A stretch of DNA of 63,887 nucleotides from Prevotella sp. (GCA_017400455.1 JAFPTC010000142.1:1-63887), one strand, 5' to 3'; numbered from the stretch's first letter, positions 31,773 through 40,670 are shown. Notes: generated from the sequence alone by a model not told the origin. Numbers and translations: made by a program.

Positions 31773-33332
31773 ATGAAACGTATATCTTTTGTCATTGGTC
31801 ATCTGTCATTGAGCGTAGCGCTGTTATTCACAGCCTGTTCGGGCGTGAGCATTCCTGAAAACTTTGCGCAGAGCGAAGAGCTGCCGCGCATCTACCCCGA
31901 CTATGCTGACGTGACCATTCCCGTGAACATTGCCCCATTGTCGTTCCAGCTGGAGGGGATGGAGGCTGAAGACGCCGTGGTGAGCTTCGCCGCCGGCGAC
32001 ATGCAGATTCTGTGTGGCGGACTGAAGGCCCAGCCCTCGATTGACGATTGGCATGCACTGGCCGAGAAAGCCAAAGGTGGCGACATCAACGTTGAGGTTT
32101 ACGCCAGCAAGGACGGCCATTGGACACGCTATCAGCCGTTTGCCATACACGTGTCGCCCGACAGCATAGACCCCTACATCAGCTACCGACTCATCTCGCC
32201 CAGCTATGTAACCTACGAGGAACTGACGCTGAACCAGCGCTGCCTGGAGAACTACGACGAGCAGGTGATGGTAGACAACATGCTTTGCTCTACCGAGAAG
32301 AACGGCCAGTGCGTGAACTGCCATAACTATCAGTGGTACAACCCTGAGCGCATGCAGTTCCACGCCCGCCAGAACCACGGCGGCACCGTCATTGCCTACG
32401 ACGGAAAGATTCGCAAGGTGAACATGAAGAACGACTCGGTCATCTCGGCTGGCGTTTATCCCACGTGGCACCCCACCCTGCCGCTCATCGTCTACTCCAC
32501 GAACCTGACCAGCCAGAGCTTCCATACGCGCAACGCTAACAAGATTGAGGTGAGCGATGCCGGCAGCGACCTCATTATCTACGACGTGGAGAAAGACCAG
32601 GTGGCCAACGTGGAGAACGACCCTGAGGAGTTTGAGGTATTCCCCTTCTGGGCGCCCGACGGCCGCACGCTCTACTACAGCAGCGCTCATTTCGTGTTCC
32701 GCGACACCACGTCGCATGCCGTGGAGGTGTTCAAGCGCGCCAGCGACGTGAAATACAACATCTACAGAAAGGCTTTCGACCCCGAGACGCGCCAGTTTGG
32801 GCCACGCGAGATGGTGTTCCAGGCCGACACGCTGGGCGCAGGCATCCTGGGCCTCGACACCCTACGCACCGACACGCTGGGCCTCAGCGCCACCCTGCCC
32901 CGCATCAGCCCCGACGGCCGCTACCTCATGTTCACCCTGGGCCGCTATGGCGTGTTCCACATCTGGCACCACGAGTCCGACCTGTGGCTGAAAGACCTGC
33001 AGACGGGAGCAGTGAGGTCCATGGACGAAATCAACTCAAAAGACACCGAGAGCTATCACTCCTGGTCGAGCAACGGCCGATGGGTCATCTTCAGCAGCCG
33101 TCGCACCGACGGCAACTTCACCCGCCCCTTCATTGCCCATGTTGACCAGGACGGCCACGGCTCGAAGCCCTTCGAACTGCCGCAGAAGGACCCGAACTAT
33201 CACCATGAGTTCATGAAGAGCTACAATATTCCCGAGTTTATGCGAGGTCCCGTCACCATCACGCCGCAGCAATTTGCCGACGTGCTGAAGAACGACGACG
33301 TGAAGCCCGCCCAGTTCGTGCCTCACCTGTAG
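31773..33332 (+). CDS. TolB/PD40-like beta-propeller lipoprotein with a CxxCH heme motif
   Basis: This 519-residue exported protein has a signal peptide ending in lipobox LLFTAC. The ATG at 31773 was chosen; an in-frame TTG at 31764 is less likely. The N-terminal 165 residues are a beta-sandwich-like region. Next comes GQCVNCHNYQW with C180-x2-C183-H184, the c-type heme attachment motif. PD40/TolB propeller blades follow (YPTWHPTLPLIVYSTN, FPFWAPDGRTLYYSSA, LPRISPDGRYLMFTLG, SYHSWSSNGRWVIFSSRR). Several His/Met residues could give the second heme ligand. It lies 45 bp after the DUF6057 gene. Whether heme is attached cannot be known from sequence. Confidence 0.8.
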   Translation: MKRISFVIGHLSLSVALLFTACSGVSIPENFAQSEELPRIYPDYADVTIPVNIAPLSFQLEGMEAEDAVVSFAAGDMQILCGGLKAQPSIDDWHALAEKAKGGDINVEVYASKDGHWTRYQPFAIHVSPDSIDPYISYRLISPSYVTYEELTLNQRCLENYDEQVMVDNMLCSTEKNGQCVNCHNYQWYNPERMQFHARQNHGGTVIAYDGKIRKVNMKNDSVISAGVYPTWHPTLPLIVYSTNLTSQSFHTRNANKIEVSDAGSDLIIYDVEKDQVANVENDPEEFEVFPFWAPDGRTLYYSSAHFVFRDTTSHAVEVFKRASDVKYNIYRKAFDPETRQFGPREMVFQADTLGAGILGLDTLRTDTLGLSATLPRISPDGRYLMFTLGRYGVFHIWHHESDLWLKDLQTGAVRSMDEINSKDTESYHSWSSNGRWVIFSSRRTDGNFTRPFIAHVDQDGHGSKPFELPQKDPNYHHEFMKSYNIPEFMRGPVTITPQQFADVLKNDDVKPAQFVPHL

Positions 33333-33347
33333 GAAAAGGACAGCCGC

Positions 33348-34046
33348 TTACTCGTAGTCGTCGATGACGGCGTTCATGAAGTCCATCATTGGCTTGGCCG
33401 CACGGAACACCCGTTCCATCTGGTCAAGCCATTTTTCTTGCCCGAAGAAGTCGTCGCCCACCTGATGCCAGGCGCAATAGTTCTTCAGCCGCAAATACTT
33501 CATGTGCTCATAATCGCGAGGGAAACCGGCCGGACAGGTCTTCAGCTTTTCCAGACCGAAGCCCTGAGGGCTGTCCCACGAGGCATCGTCGGGCGCGTCG
33601 AAAAAGCGCTTAAAGTCGCGGTTCTCCACGCAGCTCAGCCACTCTGCCTCGTTGGCCATCAGCTCGTTGCGGCAGGCCGTCAGGATGTTGGTAGGCAGCC
33701 AGTAGCTGCCCACGGCCAGCAGACAGTGGCCAGGCTCTATGTGGATGTAGTAGCCCCCACGAAGGGCTTTCTTTCCCTTGGCGCAGATATAGGCGCCGAA
33801 ATGGTTTTTATAGGGTGACTTATCGGGCGAGAAACGCGTATCGCGATAGAAACGATAGGTGCAGTCCTTCACAGTCTGGGAAGCCACTTCCGGGTCGAAG
33901 GCCACGATGCGCTTCAGCGCCTGCTCCACCCCCTGCTCCCATTCCTGGCGGGCAGCATCATATTCGTCCTTGTGAGCATGAAACCACTCACGATTGTTGT
34001 TCATAGCCACACGGCTGAGGAAAGTAAGTATTTTCTTTGAGTCCAT
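33348..34046 (-). CDS. DUF2461 domain-containing protein
   Basis: This 232-residue cytoplasmic protein belongs to the DUF2461 (TIGR02453) family of unknown function. Typical segments are the N-terminal NNNREWFHAHKDEYDAARQEWE, RFYRDTRFSPDKSPYKNHFGAYIC and GGYYIHIEPGHCLLAVGSYWLP. There is no signal peptide or membrane segment. It is monocistronic and divergent from nth: the promoter boxes (34073-34080 minus and 34114-34121 plus) are 33 bp apart. It converges with the propeller-lipoprotein gene 15 bp away. Confidence 0.88.
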   Translation of the reverse strand: MDSKKILTFLSRVAMNNNREWFHAHKDEYDAARQEWEQGVEQALKRIVAFDPEVASQTVKDCTYRFYRDTRFSPDKSPYKNHFGAYICAKGKKALRGGYYIHIEPGHCLLAVGSYWLPTNILTACRNELMANEAEWLSCVENRDFKRFFDAPDDASWDSPQGFGLEKLKTCPAGFPRDYEHMKYLRLKNYCAWHQVGDDFFGQEKWLDQMERVFRAAKPMMDFMNAVIDDYE

Positions 34047-34072
34047 AGATTGATTTTTCTTCTTTTTTCCTG

Positions 34073-34080
34073 CAAAAGTA
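34073..34080 (-). promoter_or_regulatory. Promoter -7 box (TACTTTTG) for the DUF2461 gene
   Basis: TACTTTTG on the minus strand lies 26 bp before the ATG at 34046. The identical octamer serves nth on the other strand. Confidence 0.7.
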
Positions 34081-34113
34081 ATAAAAAAGAATGGTATTCC
34101 GAAAAAAAATGCC

Positions 34114-34121
34114 TACTTTTG
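34114..34121 (+). promoter_or_regulatory. Promoter -7 box (TACTTTTG) for nth
   Basis: TACTTTTG ends 8 bp before the ATG at 34130, so the mRNA would be almost leaderless. It also rules out the longer frame start at 34091, which lies upstream of the box. Confidence 0.7.
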
Positions 34122-34129
34122 CACTTATT

Positions 34130-34780
34130 ATGAGGAGAACAGAAAGATACCAACTGGTCTTAGACCACTTTCGCAAGGACAAGCCCGAAGTTAATACGGA
34201 GCTAACGTTTGGCAGCAACTTCCAGCTGCTGGTGGCCGTGGTGCTCAGCGCCCAGTGTACCGACAAGCGGGTAAACCAGGTGACGCCCGCACTGTTTCAT
34301 CGCTATCCCGATGCGCGCAGCATGGCCGAGGCCGAGCCGGAGGACGTGCTGGAATATGTGAGCAGCGTGAGCTATCCCAACTCGAAGGCCCTCCACTTGG
34401 TGCAGCTGTCGCGCATGCTGATGGAACGCTACGACGGAGAGGTGCCCGGCGACATGGACCAGCTGCTGCAGCTGCCTGGCGTGGGCCGCAAGACGGCCAA
34501 CGTGATGCAGGCCGTGGCTTTCGGACGCTCGGCCATGGCCGTCGATACGCACGTGTTTCGCGTCAGCCACCGGCTGGGGCTGGTGCCTCCAACAGCCAAC
34601 ACGCCGCTGAAGGTGGAGCGCGAGCTGATGAAGCATATTCCCGAGGACGACGTGCCCCGCGCCCATCACTGGCTGCTGCTCCACGGGCGCTACGTGTGTA
34701 CCTCGCGCAAGCCCCACTGCCAGCGCTGTCCCTTCGCCACCTTCTGCCCTTACGGCACGAAGGAGGCCAAGCTTCGTTAG
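34130..34780 (+). CDS. nth: Endonuclease III
   Basis: Nth is the base-excision-repair glycosylase/lyase for oxidised pyrimidines. The 216-residue protein has the helix-hairpin-helix LPGVGRKTANV with catalytic Lys 121 and the essential Asp 139 in VDTHVFRVSHRLG. The C-terminal [4Fe-4S] loop is C190-x6-C197-x2-C200-x5-C206. All catalytic and cluster residues are present and the length is standard. The start at 34130 (MRRTERYQLVLDHF) fits the family and the promoter position. A 62-bp palindrome from repeat cluster D follows its stop and may terminate it. Confidence 0.97.
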   Translation: MRRTERYQLVLDHFRKDKPEVNTELTFGSNFQLLVAVVLSAQCTDKRVNQVTPALFHRYPDARSMAEAEPEDVLEYVSSVSYPNSKALHLVQLSRMLMERYDGEVPGDMDQLLQLPGVGRKTANVMQAVAFGRSAMAVDTHVFRVSHRLGLVPPTANTPLKVERELMKHIPEDDVPRAHHWLLLHGRYVCTSRKPHCQRCPFATFCPYGTKEAKLR

Positions 34781-34820
34781 CATCCAGACAGCCTTCGGCA
34801 AGAGGGCATCGGCTTACAGA

Positions 34821-34947
34821 AATCTGCGGAGGCTTCCCGTGAAAAAATCTCACGTGAGATTTTTTCACGGGAAGCCTCCGCAGAATTACGGGAAGCCTCC
34901 GCAGAATTACGGGAAGCCTCCGCAGAATCACGGGAAGCCTCGCCAGT
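34821..34947. repeat. CACGTG repeat site D: perfect 62-bp palindrome plus 21-bp tandem repeats
   Basis: The core CTCACGTGAG at 34849-34858 is the centre of a perfect palindrome spanning 34823-34884, with two 31-bp arms (TCTGCGGAGGC..., revcomp ...GCCTCCGCAGA). To the right, the outer arm ACGGGAAGCCTCCGCAGAATT recurs every 21 bp (ACGGG at 34867, 34888, 34909 and 34930). It lies between the convergent nth (ends 34780) and PpiD-like (ends 35036) genes. As RNA it would form a very stable hairpin on either strand. Confidence 0.95.
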
Positions 34948-34960
34948 ATTTTTCAGCACG

Positions 34961-34999
34961 CAAAAAAAGAGCCAGCCCCACGAGAAATGAGGCTGGCTC
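34961..34999 (-). terminator. Terminator for the PpiD-like gene
   Basis: On the minus strand GAGCCAGCC/GGCTGGCTC (34991-34999 with 34969-34977) with a 13-nt loop is followed by TTTTTTTG. It lies about 37 bp past the stop at 35036. Confidence 0.9.
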
Positions 35000-35035
35000 C
35001 TATGATAATGATTAAATGTTATTTCTACCGAACGC

Positions 35036-37231
35036 TTAGAACTGGTAGCGGTTGTCCTGCACCTTAGCCTTCTCCATCAGGACGTCGAAGAGCGTGGTGT
35101 AGGGGTTGTACTGGTTGGGAGTGAGCGACGAGAGGGCGCGCTGGATGAGCTTGTTCTCCTGTTCGCGACGGTCGAAGGCTGTACCCTCCTTGGCATCACG
35201 GCTCACAACATTGAAGAGGAACACGCCGTTGGTGCCCTTGACCACATGGCTCACGGTCTTGCCCACCTCGGTGGTGGCAACAGCTCCACTCAGTCCGCTC
35301 TCGCGCTGACCCTTCACGCTGACGGTGGCAGGGAAGGTGATGTGGCGGATGGTGTCGACCAGTGCGCCCTTGGCCTGAGCCTCGGCAACGGTCTTGGCAC
35401 CGCCCAGCTTCTGAATGAGCATGTCGGCCTTCTTATCCTTCAGCACCTCAGCACGCAGATAGTCCTCCACGCTCTGCTGGTCGAGATAGCCTACGGGGTG
35501 AACCTTGGTCACGGCCACGGCCACGAAGCGGCCATCGGCACTGTTCTGATAGATTTCCGAGATGCTGCCCTCGCTGGCCTGGGCAAAAGCCCACTTCACG
35601 GCCTCGCGGGTGTTGGCCAGGGCCGAAGGAGTACCAATGGTGTTGGCATTGCTGCGCAGGTTCTTCTGCTCCATCACCTGGAAACGCTGCTGAGCATACT
35701 TGGTCACGTTCTGATCCATGTCGGCGGGTGTCTTGCACTCGCTGAGGAACTTGCTGAACTCGTTGAACATGTTCTCGTAGGTGTCGTTAGAGAAACGCAC
35801 TTCGTTGCTCACGATGGCCACGTCATAGAGGGTCACGGCAGGACGATGGTCGCCCACGACGTAGAGCATGACCTGGTTGCTGAGCTTCAGCTGCTGAGGA
35901 ACGCCGGGAGTGGCGTTGTGGATGGCATTGAAGACGGCCTTGTCGTCAGGAGTAATGGTCTCCTGGCTCTGGTAGGCGTTGGCGCTGAGCCAGTTCTTGG
36001 CTGCGGGCTGACCAAACTTGGCAGCCACAGAGTCGATGGGCTGACCACCCTTGATGACGGCGATCAAGCTGTCGGCGCGCTGCTGAGCATCCTCGAAGCT
36101 CTGGCCAGGCACGCTGATGAACTGATAGCTGATGGAGTCGATGCCCTGATAGCGGCGGTTCAGACGAACCACGGCCATGTGGTCGACCATCTTGCCCGAC
36201 AGGTAGCTGCTGTAGGTGATAGGATTGGTGACGCCCATCTCGCTGAGCGAGTCGATGGCAGCGAAGAGTGCGGGAGAAATCTGACGCAGTCCGGCTGCAT
36301 TGTAGGGCATGCCCTCGTGGTAGCTGATGGTAGAGCGATGAGAGGCCAGGATGTCGGCCACGCTCTTCAAGCTGTCGTTACGCAGCTCCTCAGCAGCCTC
36401 AAGCAGTCCGTTGCGCAGGGCAGTGAGGTCAGCCTCGGAGGGAACGATGTTGCACACGGCATACTTAATGTCGCGGGTCTCGGTGTTCCACTTGAAGCTG
36501 TTCTTCTGCTGTTCATACTTGGCCTTGAGGTCGGCGTCAGAGATTTGCACGTCGTTGTCGTTGATGGTGGAATAAGCCAACGAAGCCAGCTCAATGGTAG
36601 CCTCGCTGTTGCTGCCTTCGAAGGCCAGCTTGGCCGAAGCCTCGTTGCTGAGCATGCAGGCTTCGAGCAGCTCCATGTACTTCGACGACAGGAGTTGGCG
36701 GCGCAGCATCTTCTCAACGGTCTTCCAGTAGCGGTCGAACTCCTCGTACTGCTCGGGAGCCTGCTGCTGGAGATAGGTGTAGACCTGGGCCACGTTGTTA
36801 TAGTCGAAGGCGCCGGTCTGCTGGTTATAGAACACGGGAAGCATGGGCATGTTGCCCATCTGGAGCAGGGGATGAGTGCCCGAAGCGAGGATGATCTTCA
36901 TCTCGTCGTCAGTAACGCCCAGACCGAGCTTCTCGGCCTCCTCTGCAACGATAGTGTTGCGCACATAGTCGTTCCACACGAATTCGCGCAGCTGGTCCTC
37001 GTCAACGTCCTGACCCAACTGCTTGAACACATTCTTGTACTCTTCGATGGTACTCTGATAGTCCTGAATGGACAATTTGCTACCCATCACTTCACCTACT
37101 TGCTGGCGAGCCTGATTGCTTGAGGTCTCGCACGAGCGCGTAAAGTCTGTCGCAATGAAGCCGAACAAAGCCAGACCGATAATACCTACCAGCCAAGGCC
37201 CCCAGCTTCTGATTTTTCCAATTGCTGCCAT
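35036..37231 (-). CDS. Periplasmic peptidyl-prolyl isomerase/chaperone (PpiD/SurA-N type)
   Basis: This 731-residue membrane-anchored folding factor for exported proteins has an N-terminal anchor (about 10-28, WGPWLVGIIGLALFGFIATDF). A SurA-N-like helical chaperone region follows (residues about 45-230: QDYQSTIEEYKNVFKQLGQ, LREFVWNDYVRNTIVAEEAEKLG). One or two parvulin-like modules lie in the centre (LNRRYQGIDSISYQFISV, DSLIAVIKGGQPIDSVAAKFG) and a helical C-terminus ends NRYQF. The architecture equals PpiD. Its own promoter box lies at 37284-37291, 89 bp from the upstream GldE-like gene in the envelope block, so it may be read alone or with it. Confidence 0.88.
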   Translation of the reverse strand: MAAIGKIRSWGPWLVGIIGLALFGFIATDFTRSCETSSNQARQQVGEVMGSKLSIQDYQSTIEEYKNVFKQLGQDVDEDQLREFVWNDYVRNTIVAEEAEKLGLGVTDDEMKIILASGTHPLLQMGNMPMLPVFYNQQTGAFDYNNVAQVYTYLQQQAPEQYEEFDRYWKTVEKMLRRQLLSSKYMELLEACMLSNEASAKLAFEGSNSEATIELASLAYSTINDNDVQISDADLKAKYEQQKNSFKWNTETRDIKYAVCNIVPSEADLTALRNGLLEAAEELRNDSLKSVADILASHRSTISYHEGMPYNAAGLRQISPALFAAIDSLSEMGVTNPITYSSYLSGKMVDHMAVVRLNRRYQGIDSISYQFISVPGQSFEDAQQRADSLIAVIKGGQPIDSVAAKFGQPAAKNWLSANAYQSQETITPDDKAVFNAIHNATPGVPQQLKLSNQVMLYVVGDHRPAVTLYDVAIVSNEVRFSNDTYENMFNEFSKFLSECKTPADMDQNVTKYAQQRFQVMEQKNLRSNANTIGTPSALANTREAVKWAFAQASEGSISEIYQNSADGRFVAVAVTKVHPVGYLDQQSVEDYLRAEVLKDKKADMLIQKLGGAKTVAEAQAKGALVDTIRHITFPATVSVKGQRESGLSGAVATTEVGKTVSHVVKGTNGVFLFNVVSRDAKEGTAFDRREQENKLIQRALSSLTPNQYNPYTTLFDVLMEKAKVQDNRYQF

Positions 37232-37283
37232 TTAATTTTGTTGTTTTTAATTATTTAATTTTGTCTTTGTCAATTTCAGCCTG

Positions 37284-37291
37284 CAAAATTA
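37284..37291 (-). promoter_or_regulatory. Promoter -7 box (TAATTTTG) for the PpiD-like gene
   Basis: TAATTTTG on the minus strand lies 52 bp before the ATG at 37231, in the gap after the GldE-like gene. Confidence 0.65.
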
Positions 37292-37320
37292 CAAATTTTG
37301 CGTGAAACAACGGCATTTTT

Positions 37321-38592
37321 TTACAAAAAATTCTCACTTTCATTCACTTTTAGTCTTACGAGTTCAATTTTTGTGGCCGTATTCTTCACTATTTTGAACT
37401 CGAAGCACCCAATCTTGATGACCTCATTGAGCTTGGGGAAGCTCTGATACTCGTGCAAGATGTAGCCTCCCACGGTCATGTACTCGTCGCTTTCGGGCAG
37501 ATGGAGGTCGAACATCTCGTTCACTTTCTCTATTTCCAGACGCGCCGAGAGCATATACTCGCCATCGTCGAGCCGCTTGGCCACGTAGCGCACGGAATCG
37601 TGCTCGTCCTCAATGTCGCCGAAAATCTCCTCGACGATGTCTTCAAGCGAAATGAGGCCGCTGGTTCCGCCAAACTCGTCGACCACGACGCCCAGGGACT
37701 TCTTCTGCTGCAACAGCGTCTGCATCATGCGGCTGGCCATCATGGTTTCGGGGACGAACGTCATGGGACGGATGTTCTTGGTCCAGTCGGCCGGATTGCG
37801 GAACATTTCCTGAGAATGGATGTAGCCCACGATGTGATCAATGTCTTCGTGATAGACCAGTATCTTCGAATGCCCACTCTCAATGAAACGCTGCTTCAAC
37901 TCGTCGATGGAGGCCGTATCCTCCACGGCATCAATCTCAGTGCGCGGCACCATGCAGTCACGTACTTTGGTTTCAGAGAAGTCGAGGGCGTTCTGGAAAA
38001 TCTTCACCTCCTCGTCTATTTCGTCGTCGGTGCGGGCGTTGTCAATACTCGACTGTACCAGGTAGTCAAGGTCCACCTTGGTGAACTCCTTTTCCTCCGA
38101 CGCTTTTTCCAGTTTCACTCCCACCAGGCGGAGCAATCCTTTCGACAGCATGGTGGCGAAGCGGGAAATGGGCCACAGCACCACGTAGCACACCAGCGCC
38201 GGCAAGGCAAAGAAGGAAAGCATGCCATTGGGATTGGACTTGAAGATGGTCTTGGGAAGGAACTCGCCGGTGAAAAGCACCACAAAGGTGGAAAGCAGTG
38301 TGTCGGCGGTGACGCGAGAGGCATCGTCGAGCCCGAGAAATAGGGTCTGGTCGAAAATCTGGGCAAACAAAATACCGTAGATGACCAACGCGATGTTATT
38401 GCCAACCAGCATGGTACTGACAAAGTTGCTGGGATGCCGATAGAACAAGTCTATGGCCCGTTGCGACAGTCCGTTCTTCTCACGCGCCACCTCAGCCAGC
38501 AGCCTATTGCTTGACACGAAAGCTATCTCCATGCCCGAGAAAAAGGCAGAGAAAACCATGGTGATGAGTAGTCCGATGATGAGTGTTGTCAT
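37321..38592 (-). CDS. CNNM/CBS/CorC-HlyC membrane protein (hemolysin family, GldE-like)
   Basis: This 423-residue inner-membrane protein has DUF21 membrane domains in residues 1 to about 175 (LLITMVFSAFFSGMEIAFVSSNR opens the family). Two CBS modules follow (about 205-330, MVPRTEIDAVEDTASIDELK; VVDEFGGTSGLISLEDIVEEI), then a C-terminal CorC_HlyC domain (about 340-420, YMLSARLEIEKVNEMFDLHLPES). Relatives include CorC/CNNM cation efflux proteins and Bacteroidetes GldE. GldE's gliding role is not expected in a non-gliding Prevotella, so ion transport or an envelope function is likelier. It lies 8 bp after lptC, in an operon with lptC and the outer membrane protein gene. Confidence 0.88.
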   Translation of the reverse strand: MTTLIIGLLITMVFSAFFSGMEIAFVSSNRLLAEVAREKNGLSQRAIDLFYRHPSNFVSTMLVGNNIALVIYGILFAQIFDQTLFLGLDDASRVTADTLLSTFVVLFTGEFLPKTIFKSNPNGMLSFFALPALVCYVVLWPISRFATMLSKGLLRLVGVKLEKASEEKEFTKVDLDYLVQSSIDNARTDDEIDEEVKIFQNALDFSETKVRDCMVPRTEIDAVEDTASIDELKQRFIESGHSKILVYHEDIDHIVGYIHSQEMFRNPADWTKNIRPMTFVPETMMASRMMQTLLQQKKSLGVVVDEFGGTSGLISLEDIVEEIFGDIEDEHDSVRYVAKRLDDGEYMLSARLEIEKVNEMFDLHLPESDEYMTVGGYILHEYQSFPKLNEVIKIGCFEFKIVKNTATKIELVRLKVNESENFL

Positions 38593-38600
38593 GGCAATAA

Positions 38601-39278
38601 TCAGTTACTTCTGTGCTTTTCCGGGGCAGGCCGCACATACTCCTCCACCAAGGTGTCAGTGGGTTCGGTGGCGGACTGGGATTCCTCTTCAGAGCCATCC
38701 ACATCCGAGGCCATGAACGAGCCTTTCGAGTTGGTAACAAGATAATGGTCCATCTTCTCATCGCTGCGGAAATAGGTTCCTTCCATGGTGCGCTCGGGAG
38801 TAACCACCCGCGAGAAGACCGTGGAGTAGAACTCGTGCTTCATTCCGTCCCAGTAGAGTTCTTCACTGGTATAGATGAGCCCTTTCACATTGCGGATGTT
38901 CACCCGGCCGCGCAGCTTCCAAAGGCGCTCCTTGTCGAAATACCATGCCGTGTCGGCCTGGATATATGCCTGCACATGAAACTGCTCGTCGAACTGTTCA
39001 AAGAAGATGCCTTTCATGAACTCCCAACGGGAGGGACGGCGGACGGTGTTCACATCCCATCGCTCAGTGACGATACGATACTTGATGACGCCAGAATCGC
39101 TGATGAGCGTGTTGACGCCATAGCTGGTCATCATCGAGACAGAATCTTCGGGATTGATGGCACCGGCGGTATGCTCCTGAGCCTCACTACACGACACAAC
39201 AGTGAGCACCTGGCTAGCCACAAAGGCCAACGCCAAGAATGTCCTGAGGCTGAAAAGATGTGCTCTAAAGGATTTCAT
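38601..39278 (-). CDS. lptC: LptC-family lipopolysaccharide transport protein
   Basis: LptC is the inner-membrane anchored periplasmic link of the LPS transport bridge (LptB2FG-C-A-D). The 225-residue protein has an N-terminal hydrophobic segment ending VLTVVSC, which makes it a probable lipoprotein, as common in Bacteroidetes LptC. A beta-jellyroll follows with INPEDSVSMMTSYGVNTLISDSG, WEFMKGIFFEQFDEQ and WKLRGRVNIRNVKG. The Bacteroidetes form is longer than the proteobacterial one. An in-frame GTG lies just upstream at 39284; the ATG at 39278 was preferred. It directly follows the outer membrane protein gene (gap 6 bp), in a row of envelope genes. Confidence 0.88.
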   Translation of the reverse strand: MKSFRAHLFSLRTFLALAFVASQVLTVVSCSEAQEHTAGAINPEDSVSMMTSYGVNTLISDSGVIKYRIVTERWDVNTVRRPSRWEFMKGIFFEQFDEQFHVQAYIQADTAWYFDKERLWKLRGRVNIRNVKGLIYTSEELYWDGMKHEFYSTVFSRVVTPERTMEGTYFRSDEKMDHYLVTNSKGSFMASDVDGSEEESQSATEPTDTLVEEYVRPAPEKHRSN

Positions 39279-39284
39279 CACCAC

Positions 39285-40595
39285 TTAGTCAATTCTCCAC
39301 TTGGCAAACCATCGTTCGTTGAACGTCAGACCTACACTGATGCGGAAAGAGTTGTCAGTAATGAGGTCCTTGGCCGAGGTATGAACCCACTGGGCACTGA
39401 TGTTCAACAAAGGACGCATGAAGCCTTGCAGGTTCCATTTGCTGAGCAACGGCAGTCCGATGCCGGCGCTGAGGCTGAACTCCTTGGGGCCGTCTTGCCC
39501 GTTAATTTTATAATAAGGAGTGGCATAGGCTGCGCCCAGACGCAGATGTACGTGTTTGAAATAATTGGAAGGATGGTTGGGATCGGGCACATACTCGGCT
39601 CCTACGCTCATCCGTGTACGGTCTTGCAACAGATTGCTACGCAAAGTGTATTGGTTGTTGGCATCGTCATAGCTGGGGAAGTCAACGCTGCCCCATTTCT
39701 GCAAAGACACATCGGCACCAACCGTGAGGCTTTCGCCATGATTATAGGCCAAGCCCACACCCAGCGACATGGGAAGCTCAAGCCCATTGCTGATGGTGAA
39801 AGTAGTAGTGTCGCTGACCAGCGTGGAAGTGTTGACGTTGATAATCTCACACGTAGGATCGGCCCCAAGCTTATGGCCCAGCCCCCATGTAGCTCCCAGC
39901 GTCAGACGGTCTTTCCTGTTGAGAGGCTGTTGCCACTGCATGCCCAGCGTCAGATTATAACTGCTGACGCTGGCCTTATACGACTTTGACAGCGAGTTCA
40001 CCGTCGTGGTGGCCGTAGAAGAAACGCTGCGATTGTACTTGCCCCATAAATAGGCAAAGTTAAAACCTATTGACAACGGCTTGACGGGATTCCAGCCTGC
40101 ACCGACAAAGGCCTGGTGGAATCCTCCAGTTCCTGTGTAGGTTTCCTTGATGCTGCCAATGGTGTTGTTCAGGTAGGAACTGGACGAATAGGAATAGCCA
40201 ACATCAGAGAACGGGAGCAAGCCAAAACTGACACCAAGATGCTTGTACATCCGGAAAAGGCCTACCGCATAGTCAAAGTCGGCATTTCGCCCATTGACGC
40301 TGGTACCGCTCTCGCTGAAGTTGGTCAGCTGCAAAGAAAGACCGGCATCGAAGAGCATGGTAAGTGAGTCAACGGCAGAGTAGGAAGCCGGATTGAGCGG
40401 ATTGACCATGGTACCGCCTCGCATGGCCAGTCCTGTGCCTCCCATGCCCCGATTGAAGCTCAACGACTGGTCGGCAAGAACGCCGAGTCCATACTGGCTA
40501 TAGGGTGATATGGTTCCGCTCTGAGATCCACTCTGACCCATGGCGGAAACCGCTAAGCAAACAGCCAAAAGGCTGCTTAATGTCCTTTTATTCAT
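39285..40595 (-). CDS. FadL/OmpP1-like outer membrane beta-barrel protein
   Basis: This 436-residue exported protein has signal peptide MNKRTLSSLLAVCLAVSAMGQ, then SISPYSQYGLG-like opening (GTISPYSQYGLGVLADQ) with NRGMGGTGLAMRGG and NPLNPASYSAVD. That N-terminal pattern belongs to FadL/OmpP1-related barrels, where the N-terminus forms a hatch. The rest is amphipathic strands (GVSFGLLPFSDVGYSYSSSSY, IGFNFAYLWGKYNRS) ending in a barrel strand. The family often carries hydrophobic compounds, but the substrate is unknown. It heads the operon with lptC and the GldE-like gene, and its own promoter box is at 40618-40625. Confidence 0.78.
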   Translation of the reverse strand: MNKRTLSSLLAVCLAVSAMGQSGSQSGTISPYSQYGLGVLADQSLSFNRGMGGTGLAMRGGTMVNPLNPASYSAVDSLTMLFDAGLSLQLTNFSESGTSVNGRNADFDYAVGLFRMYKHLGVSFGLLPFSDVGYSYSSSSYLNNTIGSIKETYTGTGGFHQAFVGAGWNPVKPLSIGFNFAYLWGKYNRSVSSTATTTVNSLSKSYKASVSSYNLTLGMQWQQPLNRKDRLTLGATWGLGHKLGADPTCEIINVNTSTLVSDTTTFTISNGLELPMSLGVGLAYNHGESLTVGADVSLQKWGSVDFPSYDDANNQYTLRSNLLQDRTRMSVGAEYVPDPNHPSNYFKHVHLRLGAAYATPYYKINGQDGPKEFSLSAGIGLPLLSKWNLQGFMRPLLNISAQWVHTSAKDLITDNSFRISVGLTFNERWFAKWRID

Positions 40596-40617
40596 GATTA
40601 ATCATTATTTCAGCGTG

Positions 40618-40625
40618 CAAAATTA
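40618..40625 (-). promoter_or_regulatory. Promoter -7 box (TAATTTTG) for the outer membrane protein-lptC operon
   Basis: TAATTTTG on the minus strand lies 22 bp before the ATG at 40595. It is divergent from the identical octamer serving the Lnb gene at 40671-40678. Confidence 0.7.
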
Positions 40626-40670
40626 TTAAAAAAAAATGAACTAAATGCACTGAAAGTGGAAAATATAGCG

